A stretch of 64,000 bases of DNA from Ypsolopha sequella (GCA_934047225.1 OW203998.1:17561280-17625279); one strand, 5' to 3'. Numbered from the stretch's first letter, positions 33,159 through 45,954 are shown. Numbers and translations are program-made. Notes: generated from the sequence alone by a model not told the origin.

Positions 33159-33575
33159 GGCGATATGTAAAAGTTTTAGCGTCCCTGTTACTCCATATGC
33201 GAAAAAACCGTCAGTGCAAGGGGGACGGATTCGTGGAAAAGTAGCAAAAAGTCGGTTTTTTATTAATTTAAAATGTACTAAAGATGTTATCAAAATTTCG
33301 TTTAACCGGGTCCTACATACCATTAAAACCCATCTAATAAAATATAATTGCAGTCCATATGTCATTCTAAATTGTCAAACCAGGAGAATTGGTGTCGATA
33401 AAGACCTCATTTCAATAAATATTTCTATCGAGCCGAAATTCTCTAATCGCGTTTCTGTTTTAACAGTTCCCTAGAGAAAGATTTCAAAAATAATATATTA
33501 TTTTATCAAAATTATACCTTATTTACCAAAGTAGATATATAAGTTATAAAAGTGTCGATTTTTTTCCGTAGCGCC
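33159..33575 (+). mobile_element. TTAA MITE family G, copy 3, complete
   Basis: Flanked by TTAA at 33155-33158 and 33576-33579. Ends GGCGATATGTAAAAG and, at the right, CCGTAGCGCC. It contains the unoccupied internal TTAA ('taccattaaaaccc') that carries the nested fold-back in copy 2. Confidence 0.9.
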
Positions 33576-33689
33576 TTAACATTGTTGAATGGAATCTTAC
33601 ACCTAGAATACGATACGAATCATTAAATTTTATTAAACTCCACACATCTGGCCCTACCTTCAAAACTTAAAAATCCCCTGTTAACTTTT

Positions 33690-34556
33690 CACCTGCACAC
33701 TTGAACAAGTCCAGAAGCTGACGGACCTATGGACTGACAAGGGCCTGTAGGTTGGAGGCTTACAAACCTCCCCTTTGCTGACGATATCGTCTTGTTTGCT
33801 ACATCGGCGTCAGAGCTGGAACACATGCTTCAGGAACTAAGCACAGTGAGCTTTGAGGGTGGACATACACGAATTGATCCAAAACACCATTAATAATGAC
33901 CAATAGAACATAGGTTCGAGGTAGATGGGAATGTAGCACAATATTTCAAAAAATACATACTTTCATATATCTGAGCCAGATTGTCTCCTTCGATAAAAGG
34001 CAAGACAAGGAAATCGATAGACGTATCGATAACGCCTGGAAGAGCTACTGGTTCACGAAAGAGACGATGACGGGTGACCTTCCATTGTCACTGAAGCGTA
34101 AACTTGTTGACATCCTCCCTGTTCTTACATATGGTTCCCAAACGGTAGGTAAGCACCGGTTCCCAAATGGTAGGTAACTAGAGAGGTTCCGAGCATCAGA
34201 AGTCCAAACTCAAGGTTTGCCAACGAGCAATGGAGCGCAGCATTTTAGGGGTAAAACGGGTCGACCGTATCCAAAACACTCAACTGCGTTTCAGAACTCG
34301 AATTGCTGACGTTGGTGTCTAGATAGCAAAACTAAAATGTAAATGGACTGGCCACGTTAGTCGTATGCATAGGTGGGCAAAACTCGCTACCGTGTGGGCG
34401 CCAGATGACGCTATCGACGGCCAGGCAGACCAAAAAGACGATGGCGGGATGATCTCTACTCATTTTTACCGGGGTGGTTGGAAGTAACGTAGGAACTTAA
34501 TGTGGTCAGTAACGGGAGGCTTTTGCCCAGCCGTGGGACACTTTAGAAACTAAATA
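33690..34556 (+). mobile_element. RTE-type LINE, 5' truncated, decayed
   Basis: Plus-strand frames show reverse transcriptase motif FADDIVLFATSA (catalytic DD), then after a gap DKEIDRRIDNAWKSYW, LKRKLVDILPVLTYGSQT, then AMERSILGVKRVDR, KLKCKWTGHVSRMHRWAK and a final GGFCPAVGH. This order is the C-terminal half of RTE-like endonuclease/reverse transcriptases common in moths. Stops, frameshifts and a short internal duplication near 34150 ('ggttcccaaa') show that it is dead. The endonuclease and most of the reverse transcriptase are missing. Confidence 0.85.
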
Positions 34557-36125
34557 AAAACAATCGAAAAAAAGTCTTCGCGAGGAGAACTGAAAAAAAA
34601 GAATGGTTGCTATATCACAAATGTTTGTTGCACGTTACCAAAACCAGTAATTAAAACGTGTTTTGTAAATAGAATTAAGCTGTTCTTTACTAAGTTTTTA
34701 AAGCTAACTGTTGGCAACTTAGTTTTACTCTTCGTACAAAGTTGATTGGTTGGTCCATAGAGGAGATTTTTTTCTCTATGGGTTGTTAATACACATGTAT
34801 GAACAAATTACTTTGGATTGACTAAAATTTTAAATAATTAGTACATCTAATGGTTTAGTTTATAATGTTTAAATTATTCCTGTAATAATTAATGGTATGG
34901 TGGTGTAATGTTACCTCTCATACTCCTACATACATTCCGCTCATACTTTATACTAACCAATCAGAAAAACTTAGACATCGCATTAATTACAACAAATAAA
35001 TGCTTGACAATATTTTGGTCAACAGTGTACATATTGAATACATGTTAATGTATTCGGTTACCAGCTATCAAATGAGTTTGACTTTTTATTTTATTATTAT
35101 TAGCTAACATTTTGACTACTGATAAATAAATATATTGAATAGCTTACCCAATTTGAGATATGCAGCTACATTGGTTTTGCTAACTTGAACAAAAATTTGG
35201 TTTCTATTAATATAATGGAACTTGCAAGTAACAAAATTGGTACAACTAATTCATTTTTTTTTTATGTGTTGCGCGCACCGGAGCATCGCGTGAAGCCTGA
35301 TGAAGGTCACTTTTATTTTTAAACGAAACGTCGGGTATTTTGGTAAATTTAAAGTGAGTCTTAGCTGTATTATGTAATTTGGTATAATAAAATAATAATA
35401 AATTATCTTTACCAAAAGGTCAGTCACGTGGCTCAGTGGCATGATCATACTAAGGCAATAACATAGAGGAAAAACCCCTCTAAGGGCAATAAGAATACAA
35501 GAAAGAGTGAGTGAAAACACTCCTTTACACGCTCCATTTATTGTTAAGTTGGTAGTAAACTTAAAAACATTCCAAAATATCTAATGAAACTAGTAGAACC
35601 TCTTACAAAAGCCGCCATTTCTTTTTACAACCTTTTGTGCTAAGTCTTAATAGAGACATTAAAGGGTTCTCTACACAAATGAAGACCCTTTTCTTTTCAT
35701 CACTTAATGTTATCGTTATCTTAAATGGGCCCCTATCACGCGTACTATTGTCTAATTATTTCTATTTTACGCATAAAGTTTATGTTTTATTAAAACGAAA
35801 TTTTACACCAACTGCAAGTGTCTGGGTCGTTAATTTTAATGGGAAAGTTAAAGATAAAAATATATTCCAAGTGTTTATTGTAGATTTGTAGTGTGCAGCC
35901 GCGCGCAACCTCTTTTTATACCCTAATTTTGCCTATTGTTGGAATATACCAAGTCAAAATCATGAAGAAAATTTGCGCAGGCGCACTTTTCACCCTTTTT
36001 GCAGTAATTATGTGGGTCGGCGGAACTTCCTCTGATAGAACAAAGATGCAAAACTAAACATTGAAAAATCTTCGATGACTCGACTAACTAACTGTTATTT
36101 GCTTTTTATTTCCGAGAAATAATTG
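34557..36125. other. No gene; one hammerhead-like motif
   Basis: AT-rich. Contains the motif at 35295-35336. Frames at 35251-35891 have no support as genes. Confidence 0.5.
35295..35336 (+). ncRNA. Hammerhead-ribozyme-like motif
   Basis: Contains the exact core strings CCTGATGA and CGAAACGTC-GGG at Penelope-like spacing. The two-base outer stem CC/GG is present, but the part that should form stem II ('aggtcac...aaac') pairs poorly. Probably a decayed Penelope-like element end. Confidence 0.4.
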
Positions 36126-36450
36126 AGCAGCGGTAGCTCAGGGGTAGAACGCTGGCCTCTCAATGTTGAGATCCAGGTTTGATCTCCAGTCGGGCATGCA
36201 CCAATGAGTTTTTCGTAATTTATGTGCATAGTATTTGTTGTTACTTACCACTTGGTGAACAGTGAAGGAAAACACCTGCATGCCCTAAATGCGTGTATTT
36301 GTGCCCGGAGAACGGTGATAGGGTTCACCACTCATCACGTTGGGGCGTAATAGTCCTCGGTGCACTGCGGGTGTACCGAGTGTAGACTGAGTTGCATTTC
36401 ACAGTTCACACTCGGAACACCCCCACGGGGATTCATGTCGTGGCGATATA
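36126..36450 (+). mobile_element. tRNA-headed SINE, copy 2 (best preserved)
   Basis: Head 'gcggtagctcaggggtagaa', B-box GGTTTGATCTCC, body 'gcatgcaccaatgagttttt', 'gcgtgtatttgtgcccgg', 'ttcaccactcatcacgttgg' and tail 'attcatgtcgtggcgatata'. It defines the full length of the family at about 325 bp. Confidence 0.85.
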
Positions 36451-37915
36451 GAAACTTTTACGTGTCCGCGCGATACTTTAAGGGGAAATATGAGCCAAAT
36501 ATAAATGAAATCACAGACTCTGGATGATTTTGTTGCAATAATCAGGAAACACACAGTCATTAAAAAAATACACCTATGTTTTCCGAACGTTTATCAAGTA
36601 AGTTTGAAAAAACCACATCAATTGATTCATATATTTGTTGTAAATAAAATCTTTTGTGAACATCTATTCTATTTTGTGTAAATCAAACTTTATATTGATT
36701 TTCTCTCGAGTATCGATATCAGGATTTGGTTGTTTATTTATAGAATGTATTAAATGTTAATGCATGCACTATTAGTGATTAAATATAATAATAGGTCTTT
36801 ACATATGAAATTGCCGTTTTCTAGAGAATTTGAAGGAAACTTCAAAGTTGAATTCAGTACTACCTAAAACATTTTTGTATTTTTTTTAGGAATGGCAAAT
36901 CTAAATTATGAAATTTCTTTTGCGTATGAATGAAACAACATTAAGTTAACAGCAACATTAATTTCATTTTTGAAAAGTGTCAGCTGTAAAAAATTATAAC
37001 GAATCTTATCATGGAAATGGATGGCATTTAGGACAAACTGTTTTTGAAGATTTAATTTTTATAATAAAACTGCAGATACAAACAAAATTTAATACGTAAA
37101 TGTTTTTACACCTTAAATCAACTGTCAAACGAAAAAACAAATAATTGAAATAGCCACTGAATAACAGGAATTATGAACTCATGAATCTCTAAGAAAATTT
37201 CAACAATTTCATATGTAAAGCCCTATTATAATATTGCATGCATTTTACGACTTATTCTACCACCATAAACTATATTTAGAGGACTGGAACAGTTTTACCA
37301 CGCAGAGTAGAAATATTAAGTCTCATATTGTTAATAATTTAAAAATGCAATTTATTGGGTTATGAAATAAAATTATTATTATTCTTATTCACTTACCTGT
37401 GAGTCTTATCATCGAAGTGTTTGCGCTGGGCCTAGGTACCTATATATTTTGCTCATTATACATACTGTAGGAGTACATACCCAATCGATTTACTTACGGG
37501 TGAGTACAACAAACGCACGTGAGTTTGTAGCATACAATACAACTCCCTTGCTGTACTATATATGTGAAGACCACACCAGAAGGTTCCGGGTATCAAACGG
37601 TTCATGTTACCTCATTCAATTGATCGATATTTTGCAGTACCACAGACGTTGGTAAGAATCTTTATCACAAACCGTTAGGGTTAATTTTTCAATAACAGCC
37701 TCAGAAAATTTAAGCAGCAGTATACGGCTTTAATTTATTTTATTTTATAGTTGTTTTAGCTACAGTTTTATTAATCGGAATCGTGTAATTGGAAATTCAG
37801 GAAATTATCAATAAACATTCTAACTTCGCCTTTGGTAAAATCACTGGAGAGTTTTGATACCAAGAGCAGGTTTGAATGACTAATTTAGTTAGTAACTATT
37901 TAAATATATGATCAA
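36451..37915. other. No gene seen
   Basis: AT-rich, no exon signals or definable repeats. Confidence 0.5.
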
Positions 37916-37916
37916 T

Positions 37917-38034
37917 TGATCACCTATGGTCTAGCGGTTTGAAGGACGACCACCGATGCGAAGGTCGCGGCATCAAATCCCGTGCCCCACATTTGCGTGG
38001 GGTCTGCGTGCTTCGGTTTTTTTTTTTTTTTTTT
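37917..38034 (+). pseudogene. tRNA-like SINE head followed by T18
   Basis: A tRNA-like segment with D-arm region TGGTCTAGCGGTTTGAAGG and a damaged B-box (GGCATCAAATCCC) ending GTGCCCC, then a 'gcgtggggtctgcgtgctt' stretch and 18 T residues (38017-38034). Pol III-type promoter boxes followed by a T run suggest a short pol III unit, but the acceptor stem does not pair, so a functional tRNA is unlikely. Confidence 0.45.
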
Positions 38035-38709
38035 CATAAAGTAGGTAATAGAAAAATTAAGTCCAATTTGTTGTTTCGCTGCATGATTATTAGTAGTACC
38101 CGTTGAAGACAAAATATGAAGGGTAGAAGGCTAGAATGATGAATGTCCTATTTTCAACATTTCGAGATAATCGAATTTAAAGTTTGAACTTCTTATACTA
38201 TTGAATATGCAATAGCTCATTTAGTTTTGTTATTAATTTATGATAGCTCATTATATAAGGATAGTAATAAAATGTAAAAAAGATCAGAAATGTCGTTTTA
38301 TTATTACAAAAAAATAGATTCAAATATCGAAGTGTCAAATTTACAATACAATAATGATCAATGTCCAAAATATACAGCATTTTTGCAGTGGAAACCACAG
38401 AAGTTCTGTGGTGGAAACTAACATTTTTATTGTTATAAAATAGTATCTAATTATTTTCAACGAAATCTTGAGAGTATGCGCAAATTCATCGGCAGCGAAT
38501 GACAAATAATATTTTGTGAAATTTGACATTGACAGATGCAGCGTTCCGAATTGGACATTCAGCTTTTTAACTGCTCACACACATTTCACAGTATTATCGC
38601 AGTGACTCTCAGCGTTGTTGCTGTGGAAAGGAATATTCCTTTCTGATATATCTCTGGACTGACCGAGATTTGAAAGTGCTACCAAACACAAAAAAAACAT
38701 TTTTTAGAC

Positions 38710-38880
38710 ATTCATCGTTCTAGCTTTGTACCCTTTAAATCTTAGAGCTCCAAGCTTTAAATAAGCCAACATATAATCGCCTCTATCAAAAGCTTGCCAT
38801 TTGTGCGTCTTTGCCATTGAACTTTTTGTGCTGGACAGGTAATAAAAAAGTTGCTAGGGTAGGCCATACTCTTAAGGCAC
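38710..38880 (-). repeat. Repeat family K, copy 2
   Basis: Inverse of 20303-20470 ('gccaacatataatcgcctct', 'aaagttgctagggta'). It ends at 'cttaaggc', again beside a TTAA. Confidence 0.55.
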
Positions 38881-38884
38881 GTTA

Positions 38885-38937
38885 CACTGTGGGTACATAT
38901 TTGAGCCCGAAGTACGGCGATAAAGCTTACCACCCAA
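38885..38937 (+). mobile_element. SINE body fragment
   Basis: The short stretch 'gagcccgaagtacggcgata' matches the middle of the SINE family. It is truncated on both sides. Confidence 0.5.
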
Positions 38938-39360
38938 ATTCAATTCAATTCAAATAGTTTATTTTGCAAAGCAGGTATAGATATATACACTTTTTACACG
39001 TCAAATTTAATCTAATAAAGAAAATATATGTAATAGAATAATAAATGTACATGAACTAAATTAAAGGTTTATTTAATTTATGTAGCAATATATTTACGAT
39101 TAAAATGATAGGTAAAATATATATTATACAAGGTAAAATCCAATCAGCCGCCCGAACCCATACCGGAGACCCGGCCAGGGACCAGGAACAAGGTTCAGTG
39201 ATCACCAACCGAGCCCCCAGCACGAATCCAGGCGGCCGACCAAATCCCATCCTATATACTACATACTAATAGGTTACATATATAAATACATGCCTACCTC
39301 CGCCCATTCGATTAGTCTTGCTAAGAAGAAGGGCAAGAAACTTAGCAAGATCATGTCTTT
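38937..39360 (-). repeat. Interspersed repeat family H, copy 2, with LINE-like tail
   Basis: Inverse of 16533-16905. The 'caattcaaatagtttatttt' tail joins its left side. Confidence 0.6.
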
Positions 39361-39684
39361 TTTTCAACATAAAACTTATACTATACAATATATGACTTAT
39401 ATCTACTTTAACCAAGGGATAAGAAAATACAAGACAGTAGGAATTCAGGTTAATGAAAAAAAGAAAAACATATATATCTTTGTCTACCTGTCTCATATAG
39501 TCCTTTTCCTTTTACAGTCTATAATCAATTAATGTTTACACCTTAGAGGAATCATAAGTTAAGAAATTATACTATTTAATTAAATTATAACTTACTACGA
39601 GTATCATTATCACTGTAACACCATGCTTCACCATCATCCAAATATTCATTTATTTTATAATATGCCTTTTTCAACCACCACCAA

Positions 39685-39800
39685 CCATAACGCTGGGACG
39701 TTATAAACGTCGGTGAAACGTGGGTGTGTGTGTGGTCCATACTCGGAAATAACTCTGACATCCCCTAGCTAGGTTATACATGTCATGACTTGGTACCTAC
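39685..39800 (+). mobile_element. SINE 3' fragment
   Basis: 'gctgggacgttataaacgtc', 'ggtgaaacgtgggtgtg' and 'atactcggaaataactctga' match the 3' third of the SINE at 36126. Confidence 0.55.
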
Positions 39801-40985
39801 AATCCTACATAATCTAAGGTCATCACAATGTTTATATCGAAAAATATCCTATTAGAGTCGTATCATCTTAGACCCTTATCTATTCCTAAAGCTGCTATTG
39901 GATACCTTTATGGTTTTGTTTGCAGTGGCATTACTAGCCTTCCTTATTTTCATTTCGTTTAAGTACCGTGTGACATAATTATTGTATTTAATTGCCTTAT
40001 AAACTTTGTTGCACATATAAAAACTGCATTTTTAAATGTAAATACGCTCTGCATACTAACAATAATGATCTGCATACCAACTACGTTTTAACATCTTGTC
40101 CGAGAGCAGGCCGAAAATAAAATTTTATTGCTAGGTGTTCACATCAAAATTAAAATTATTCGACTTTTTACGCACGCTCTCATTTCGAGACCACCAAGCT
40201 GGATTCTCAAAAGCGCTCGATTTCGAAATACCACTCGAAGTTGGCTTGCTTCCACGAGCTACTTCATTGTCATTATACCTTCCCTTTACGTAATAGACCA
40301 CCGGGAAGGCAGCAAAAAAGTAGGAAACCGCTATTGGGCACGAGTCTATTCAGGAAATTGTCGACACGTGTTCAGATTGCGGAAAAAACTTCATGATGAA
40401 GCAGATGATAGTGGATCGGAAATGATGGTACGAAGTGAGATAGCAATAGTAATTTTACCGATACATACTCTTAATTAACAGCCTAGTATAATGATGCTTG
40501 TTTTGCAAAATGAAAACCTATTGGAATTTCTCGACATATCTTTAGGGCCTTCTCAGAAATAATTCTTTAAAAAGCCTTGTGTAAAGAACTTACATGAAAC
40601 CTGTCCTCCCATCTAAAATGCACATCAAAATACATTGCTGACTCGTTATAAATAATTCAGAGAGCTTCAATGAGGTCCTTTTGATCGCATTTTTCTCGCA
40701 AATTGTCGTCATGATTGCGATCCAAAATGTTCGGAGAGTAATCTTGCGCATGTACGCTGAAGAGCTTAATTGTATTTCAATGGGATACGTTATTAAATTG
40801 TGAGGATATTCTAAGAAGTCCATCAATGTTGTATGTTGTAAAAGTCTGTTTTTTCGGTTTAGACCATCGACATACATTGAGACGCCTCATTGAGATCAGA
40901 TATTTGTGTCAAATGAGCTGAGAAGATACTCCGCTTCATTTGGCACATACATAACACGGTATTTTTAGTAAAACAAAATTGCAAA
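39801..40985. other. No gene seen; two mid-size frames unsupported
   Basis: Contains frames of 116 codons (40128-40478, plus) and 95 codons (40590-40877, minus). Neither has recognisable motifs, splice context or a Kozak-like start that would support a gene. Confidence 0.4.
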
Positions 40986-41074
40986 ACAAATCTTGAATAT
41001 TTTAGGGCTCCGAGGTCAAAATTTTAAAAAATAACCCTAAGTTTAAGATACAACTGTCTGTCAATCACAGTTGT

Positions 41075-41600
41075 TTTAGGGTTCCGTACCCAAAGAGCAA
41101 AACGAAGCCCTATTAATGTCACTTCGCTTTCCGTCTGTCCTTCCGTATGTCACGTGTTTCTTACTCTTAGACGGAATGAGATATAGACTTGAAATTTTGA
41201 TATATTGTGTAGAATATTGACCCGAAACCGTGTATTGAATTAAAAATGTTATTAAATTATTTTATTTTTCATACATGAAAAAGGAGACAATTTTTTTTTT
41301 CTTTCCCTAGCATGTGGGGTGTCATAAATATATAAATTATATGTATATTTTTATTTGCTATAATAATGAGATACTGGTATCAAAGTTGTCACTTTTAGAC
41401 CATTTTTGTTACAGGGTCTAATGCCAAAGACCAAAGTAGTTTCTGTATATAATGCACGATATACTAAAAATGCCGATTTATAATGTAGGTGATGATAAGT
41501 TTGTAAGTTCTGTTTAAATTATTTAAATATACTAACTTATTTAAATGGTACGGACGGAACAATCAGGGTGCGAATTCCACTAGCACTTGACCGGTTTTAT
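41075..41600 (+). repeat. Interspersed 'gggttccgtaccc' repeat
   Basis: Starts 'agggttccgtacccaaagag', runs through 'ctttccgtctgtccttccgt' and ends 'ctagcacttgaccggtttta'. Same family as 21655-22512. Confidence 0.7.
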
Positions 41601-41989
41601 GGATTGTCCAGCTAGAGTGTGGTTATTATATCCCGATAATCAGTTTGACGATGACAACAATGGTTGGAAATGTATTCAAGAACAGTAAAGATCACCCGAG
41701 CACAGCTCTAATATAATAATAAATAATTATTAGACCAAGAAGTGAGCAATTATTGCTAGACAAGTATACAGACACGGAACTTGGAGATTCAAATCCTAAA
41801 GGAAACAGAAAAAAAATTAGAAATAATTGAGATGGTCGAAAAATAAAAAAAATGTAATAATTTACTTTATTAAATATAACCTTTTTTTTATCCATAAAAT
41901 TAATCAGAATGCTGGATTTTCAAGATAGCGTACGGCGACAGAATAAAGAAGACAACCGGTGTCAATTTCAGCACAATGATGCTGTACAT

Positions 41990-42357
41990 CAGGGTTTCTT
42001 AAACTGGGGTCCATGGACCCCAAGGGGTCCGTAGCGTGGGTGCTGGGGGTCCGTGGCATGATGTCTGATACCGAACGCCGCACCATCAATATGAACAAAA
42101 CATCAGGCTTTATAACTAACACCATAAAAAAAGCTTTACAAACAAACCTTTGTTACTTTTCGGGTACAAGTGAAAGTAAATATTGCTTTTCGTGATTGTC
42201 CGTCCTCGACTCAGTAGTTTAAAACATTATCCTTAATTTATTTTTTTATTTATTAAAAAGTAGTCATTGCTTTTTCTGTAATTAGGTTGGGAAGGGGTCC
42301 ATCCGTTTTTGAAATTGTATAAGGGGTCCGTGACTATTAAAAGTTCAAGAACCCATG
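41990..42357. mobile_element. hAT MITE, 368 bp, exact 8-bp duplication
   Basis: Ends CAGGGTTTCTTAAAC and, at the right, GTTCAAGAACCCATG. Flanked by CTGTACAT at 41982-41989 and 42358-42365. Internal 'ggggtcc' repeats near both ends (tggggtccatggacccc, aaggggtccgtg) look like subterminal transposase-binding motifs. Confidence 0.9.
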
Positions 42358-42762
42358 CTGTACATGAATGCCTAAAGAACGATTATAGCTGATTCTGATA
42401 ACGATGATAGCATAAGAAGACCAACAAGTTTTTAATAGCCTACTTCTTGTTAAAAGTCAGTTACAAATGCTCTGCTCATCCGGCCATGCAAGAACTCGTT
42501 TTACAATGAAAGAGATCAGTCTAGTTTTGCAGCGAGTTTTTACTGCAAAGCTGTGCTTGGAATTCAGAATTGGTATATAAAAATGATATTATACCTCCAG
42601 TGATGTGTTTTATTTTGATTTGATTTCTTGTTGCTCGTCTTGATCGTTTAATCAGCATAGATTGATGGTGATTGAAAACCGCTGATTATAAACGGTATTT
42701 TTTGTTCTGCTCGTCTGTCATAGTCAAGGACTTAGTTTTGACTCCAACGATTTGTTTTTTAA

Positions 42763-43248
42763 GGCGAATGGATACGCCAACTGCAATTTGGACCTGTCTT
42801 TGAAGGCCTACTCCTCCCACACGGGTAGTCCAAAAACTTCCATAAAAATATATGATAGGCATTATAGAGTCAAAAATAAATTTTAAGTTTCATAAACTGT
42901 TTTTCAATTGTAAGTTTTGACAAAAAAAATCGAAAGTCATCGAAAGTTTCACATGATTAACACAAGAATTCTCTTACTCCTTCCAAACGCCTAAAGCGAT
43001 TTTAATTATTATTTCACCAAATTATAGGAAATTTTTAGATCTAAAAAATTTAAGTTCAACATTTTTTTTCCGTTCATGCATCCATGTGAAAAGTATTATT
43101 TTCTCCTATTTTGCGCTAGCTGGAGACGCAGTGGTTGTCGTAACAGCCACTTTTCAAGGCACGCTGAAATTAACATTATTTCAATGTCGTTTCCGTTGAT
43201 ATTTGTACCGACACACATCGAGTTGCTTATTTAGCGTGGTCATACGCC
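42763..43248 (+). mobile_element. TTAA MITE family P, copy 2, complete (486 bp)
   Basis: TTAA at 42759-42762 and 43249-43252. Ends GGCGAATGGATACGCC and, inverted, GGCGTATGACCACGC. No coding capacity. Reference copy of the family. Confidence 0.92.
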
Positions 43249-43499
43249 TTAAATATTCGTTTTGCCTGCGGCGCCTCTTCCCAGCGTCATCCGAAAATGA
43301 CTCCGGTTGTTTAAAAATTATGAAAAAAATATAAATTGTAAGTTAAACAAGCATGAAACTTGTTCATGTTAGAAACAGCATGAAAATATTGTTCAAAGTC
43401 AAGTTGTTTTTAGACTAAAATTAAGTAAAGTTGGTTGTTTCTTTGAAATCACTAATGGTATTTGTATGGTTCATGCACTAAAAAACATGGAAAATATTG

Positions 43500-44240
43500 C
43501 TTAGAAAAATCATTTATGGAATTTTTTCCGACCATATCGCGTCCTTGTGAAGGGTATTATTTTCTCCTATTTTGCTCTATCCGGAGACCCAGCGACGCGG
43601 ACGCGGACGCGAACATTATTTCAATATAGTTTCTGTCGATATTTGTACCGACAAAGGTCGACTCAAAGTAGTTGGTGACTACCTGCCCCTTAACTCTTTA
43701 AATACTCTTATTGACCGAAAAGTTGTGTCGTCGGATTGGTACAATACAATGTGATAGACTCTAAATTGCAACCCGATGTGTGTCGGTAACAATAGTATTA
43801 TGATATCTTTGGTGCCGGTACACAAATTATCGATGGAAACAACATTGAAATAACGTTCTTTATATCAGCTCGATATCCAAAGCGGCTGCTCGGGGCGACA
43901 CGATCGCTGCGTCTTTGGATAGCGCAAAGCAAAATATGAGAAAATTATACGTGATGGACGAAAAAAACATAGACAGTCATGGAGACTGCCGACAGAAGTG
44001 AAAATTTTTTTACTGCTGGCCAAGCGCAACACGTCATAACATATCGGTGACACAAACCATGAGATTTTTCCATACCTACTGAAAATAGCTCAAAGCACAT
44101 TAAAAAGTTTTTAGTTGAAAAATTTGAACTTGAATTTTATAGATCCATAAATTGTCTTTAATTTGGTAAAAGAATCATCGAAAGCGCTGCAAGCGTTCGG
44201 AAGGAGTAGATATTGGTATCGATTCGGCATAACACGCCTT
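43500..44240. repeat. Diverged relatives of family P
   Basis: Two blocks, about 43540-43660 (+) and 43765-44200 (-), keep family P strings such as 'attattttctcctattttgc' and 'ttgaaataacgttc' but with altered sequence between. The end 'ggtatcgattcggcataaca' at 44214 is that of the fold-back at 29942. This is a pile of decayed TTAA-type elements. Confidence 0.5.
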
Positions 44241-45044
44241 AAGGCTCCAGTCCCCTAAAAATCAGTATTCTTGCAGAATTATCAGAAAAGAAAGATTTTA
44301 TTTTAGTTAGTAAGAAAGCAATAAATAAAATACATTTTACGTTAGTTTATAGTGTGGAATTTGAAGATTACAAAACTTATTTTTTAATTTACTTTAATGC
44401 TACTTTTAATAGGTTTTTTAGGCTTTAAACATACCTTTATTTATGTTCTACGCGTTGAGACTCTCATTCATGCACACGTCACGTAAAAATTATGACAAAA
44501 ACAAGAAATTTATTCAGGTAACATTTATTACCATATCTTCAACAATAATCTTACCTGATTACTTTTTTTTATAATACTTTAGTTTTCTTATTTCGAGTGC
44601 TTTAAGTAGTTGTGATTTTATGAATTCAACCACTGATAAAATATTTTTTTTCTACTAGAAAACTATCGTTGAGCGTAGTCAGATTTAAAACACGTATAAT
44701 AGAACTATTAATAAGCGAAATAACAAAAAACGGTATTTAAAAAAATATTTTAAGAACATTTATCAAATCGAAACTTATCGAGAGTTTAAAACACAAAACG
44801 CGTCGATATTTCCCTCAGTTTCGCTGGGACATCGCAGCGTTCAGACGTGTGTTGTGTAGCTCGACGTCATTTTACCTCCCGCTCGCACGGTTGCTCCCTT
44901 TCCCTCGCGTAGATTCTTATGGAGAGGCGAACTGTATCATGAAAATTGCTCTACTTGAATATTGCACTTATCATTTAATAAGTAAACAACTATGGATAAA
45001 ATATTTTAAGAAATCCCTGTTTCGATAAAATAAAGTCTAATCTA
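44241..45044. other. No gene; GC-richer patch
   Basis: AT-rich except 44810-44950, which is GC- and CpG-richer. On the minus strand it reads through 'gcgaggga' to GCGGGAG|GTAAAA, a possible splice donor. It could be a noncoding first exon, see findings. Otherwise nothing is seen. Confidence 0.35.
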
Positions 45045-45772
45045 CGTCCGTCCGTATTTCACAGCATCATAACTTTAGCACCGTAAAGATAAAGACATGA
45101 AATTTGGCACAAAAATAGCATTAATTTGCCTATATATTACATTTAAAAAAATATATGACAAATTTGAAATTGTTAAAAATATTTTCAAAACAAAAGTGAG
45201 AAAAATAAAAAATATCCTAAAAATACAATATGGGTATCAAACTGTAGACACTAAAAAGGTGAATGTAAAAATATATACTTTTACTATATTTACTGGCACT
45301 GGTTTTGTGAAATCTTTAAAAAAACTATAATAATGTGTATGTCCGAAACTGGTAGACCGAAAAAAATGAAAAAAATGTCCATTATAGATCAAAACTGACC
45401 AATAACCGGGAAAACTATAGTGATTTAAAAATATAAAAAAGTAAAATAAATAAAAAAAATATATATAAAAATACAATATGGGTATCACATTGTAGGTATT
45501 AAAAAGCTTATTGTAATAATATATAGTTTGGCTATATTTAATTGCATCTATTTCGAGAATTCCTTGAAAATCTATAAAAAAATGTATGTCCCCCCTCTTA
45601 TCTCCAAAACTGGTGGACCGAAAAATATAAAAAAAATCATGGTAATATGCGTTAATTACAGAAAAAATAAAACGGTTGAGAAATTCACGAAAAAAAAAAT
45701 AATAAAACTAAATTTATCATCCACAATACGGAACCCTAGGTTCTGACTAGAGTCTGACTCGCACTTGGCCGG
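45045..45772 (+). repeat. Interspersed 'ttggccggtttt' repeat, copy
   Basis: 'cgtccgtccgtatttcacag' to 'ctcgcacttggccggttttt', with an internally duplicated middle as in 11080-11960. Confidence 0.7.
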
Positions 45773-45954
45773 TTTTTTTTTCAAGATGTTTGCAGTAGGC
45801 CGTTTTTTTGGGCGGTTTTAATTTAGTTTTCGGAGCTTTTATTACTACCCTTAATTTTTACCATAAGTATCCAGTTATCCGGATAATACATTATCCGTTA
45901 TCCGGATAGTAAAAATCTGCGAATAATTGCATGCTCTAATTCGCTTAGATTAAG

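Noticed and set aside
33690..34556. Functional reverse transcriptase gene
   Set aside because: Multiple frameshifts and stops, and 5' truncation.
40128..40478. 116-codon plus-strand frame
   Set aside because: No recognisable domain, no splice context, composition like translated noncoding DNA.
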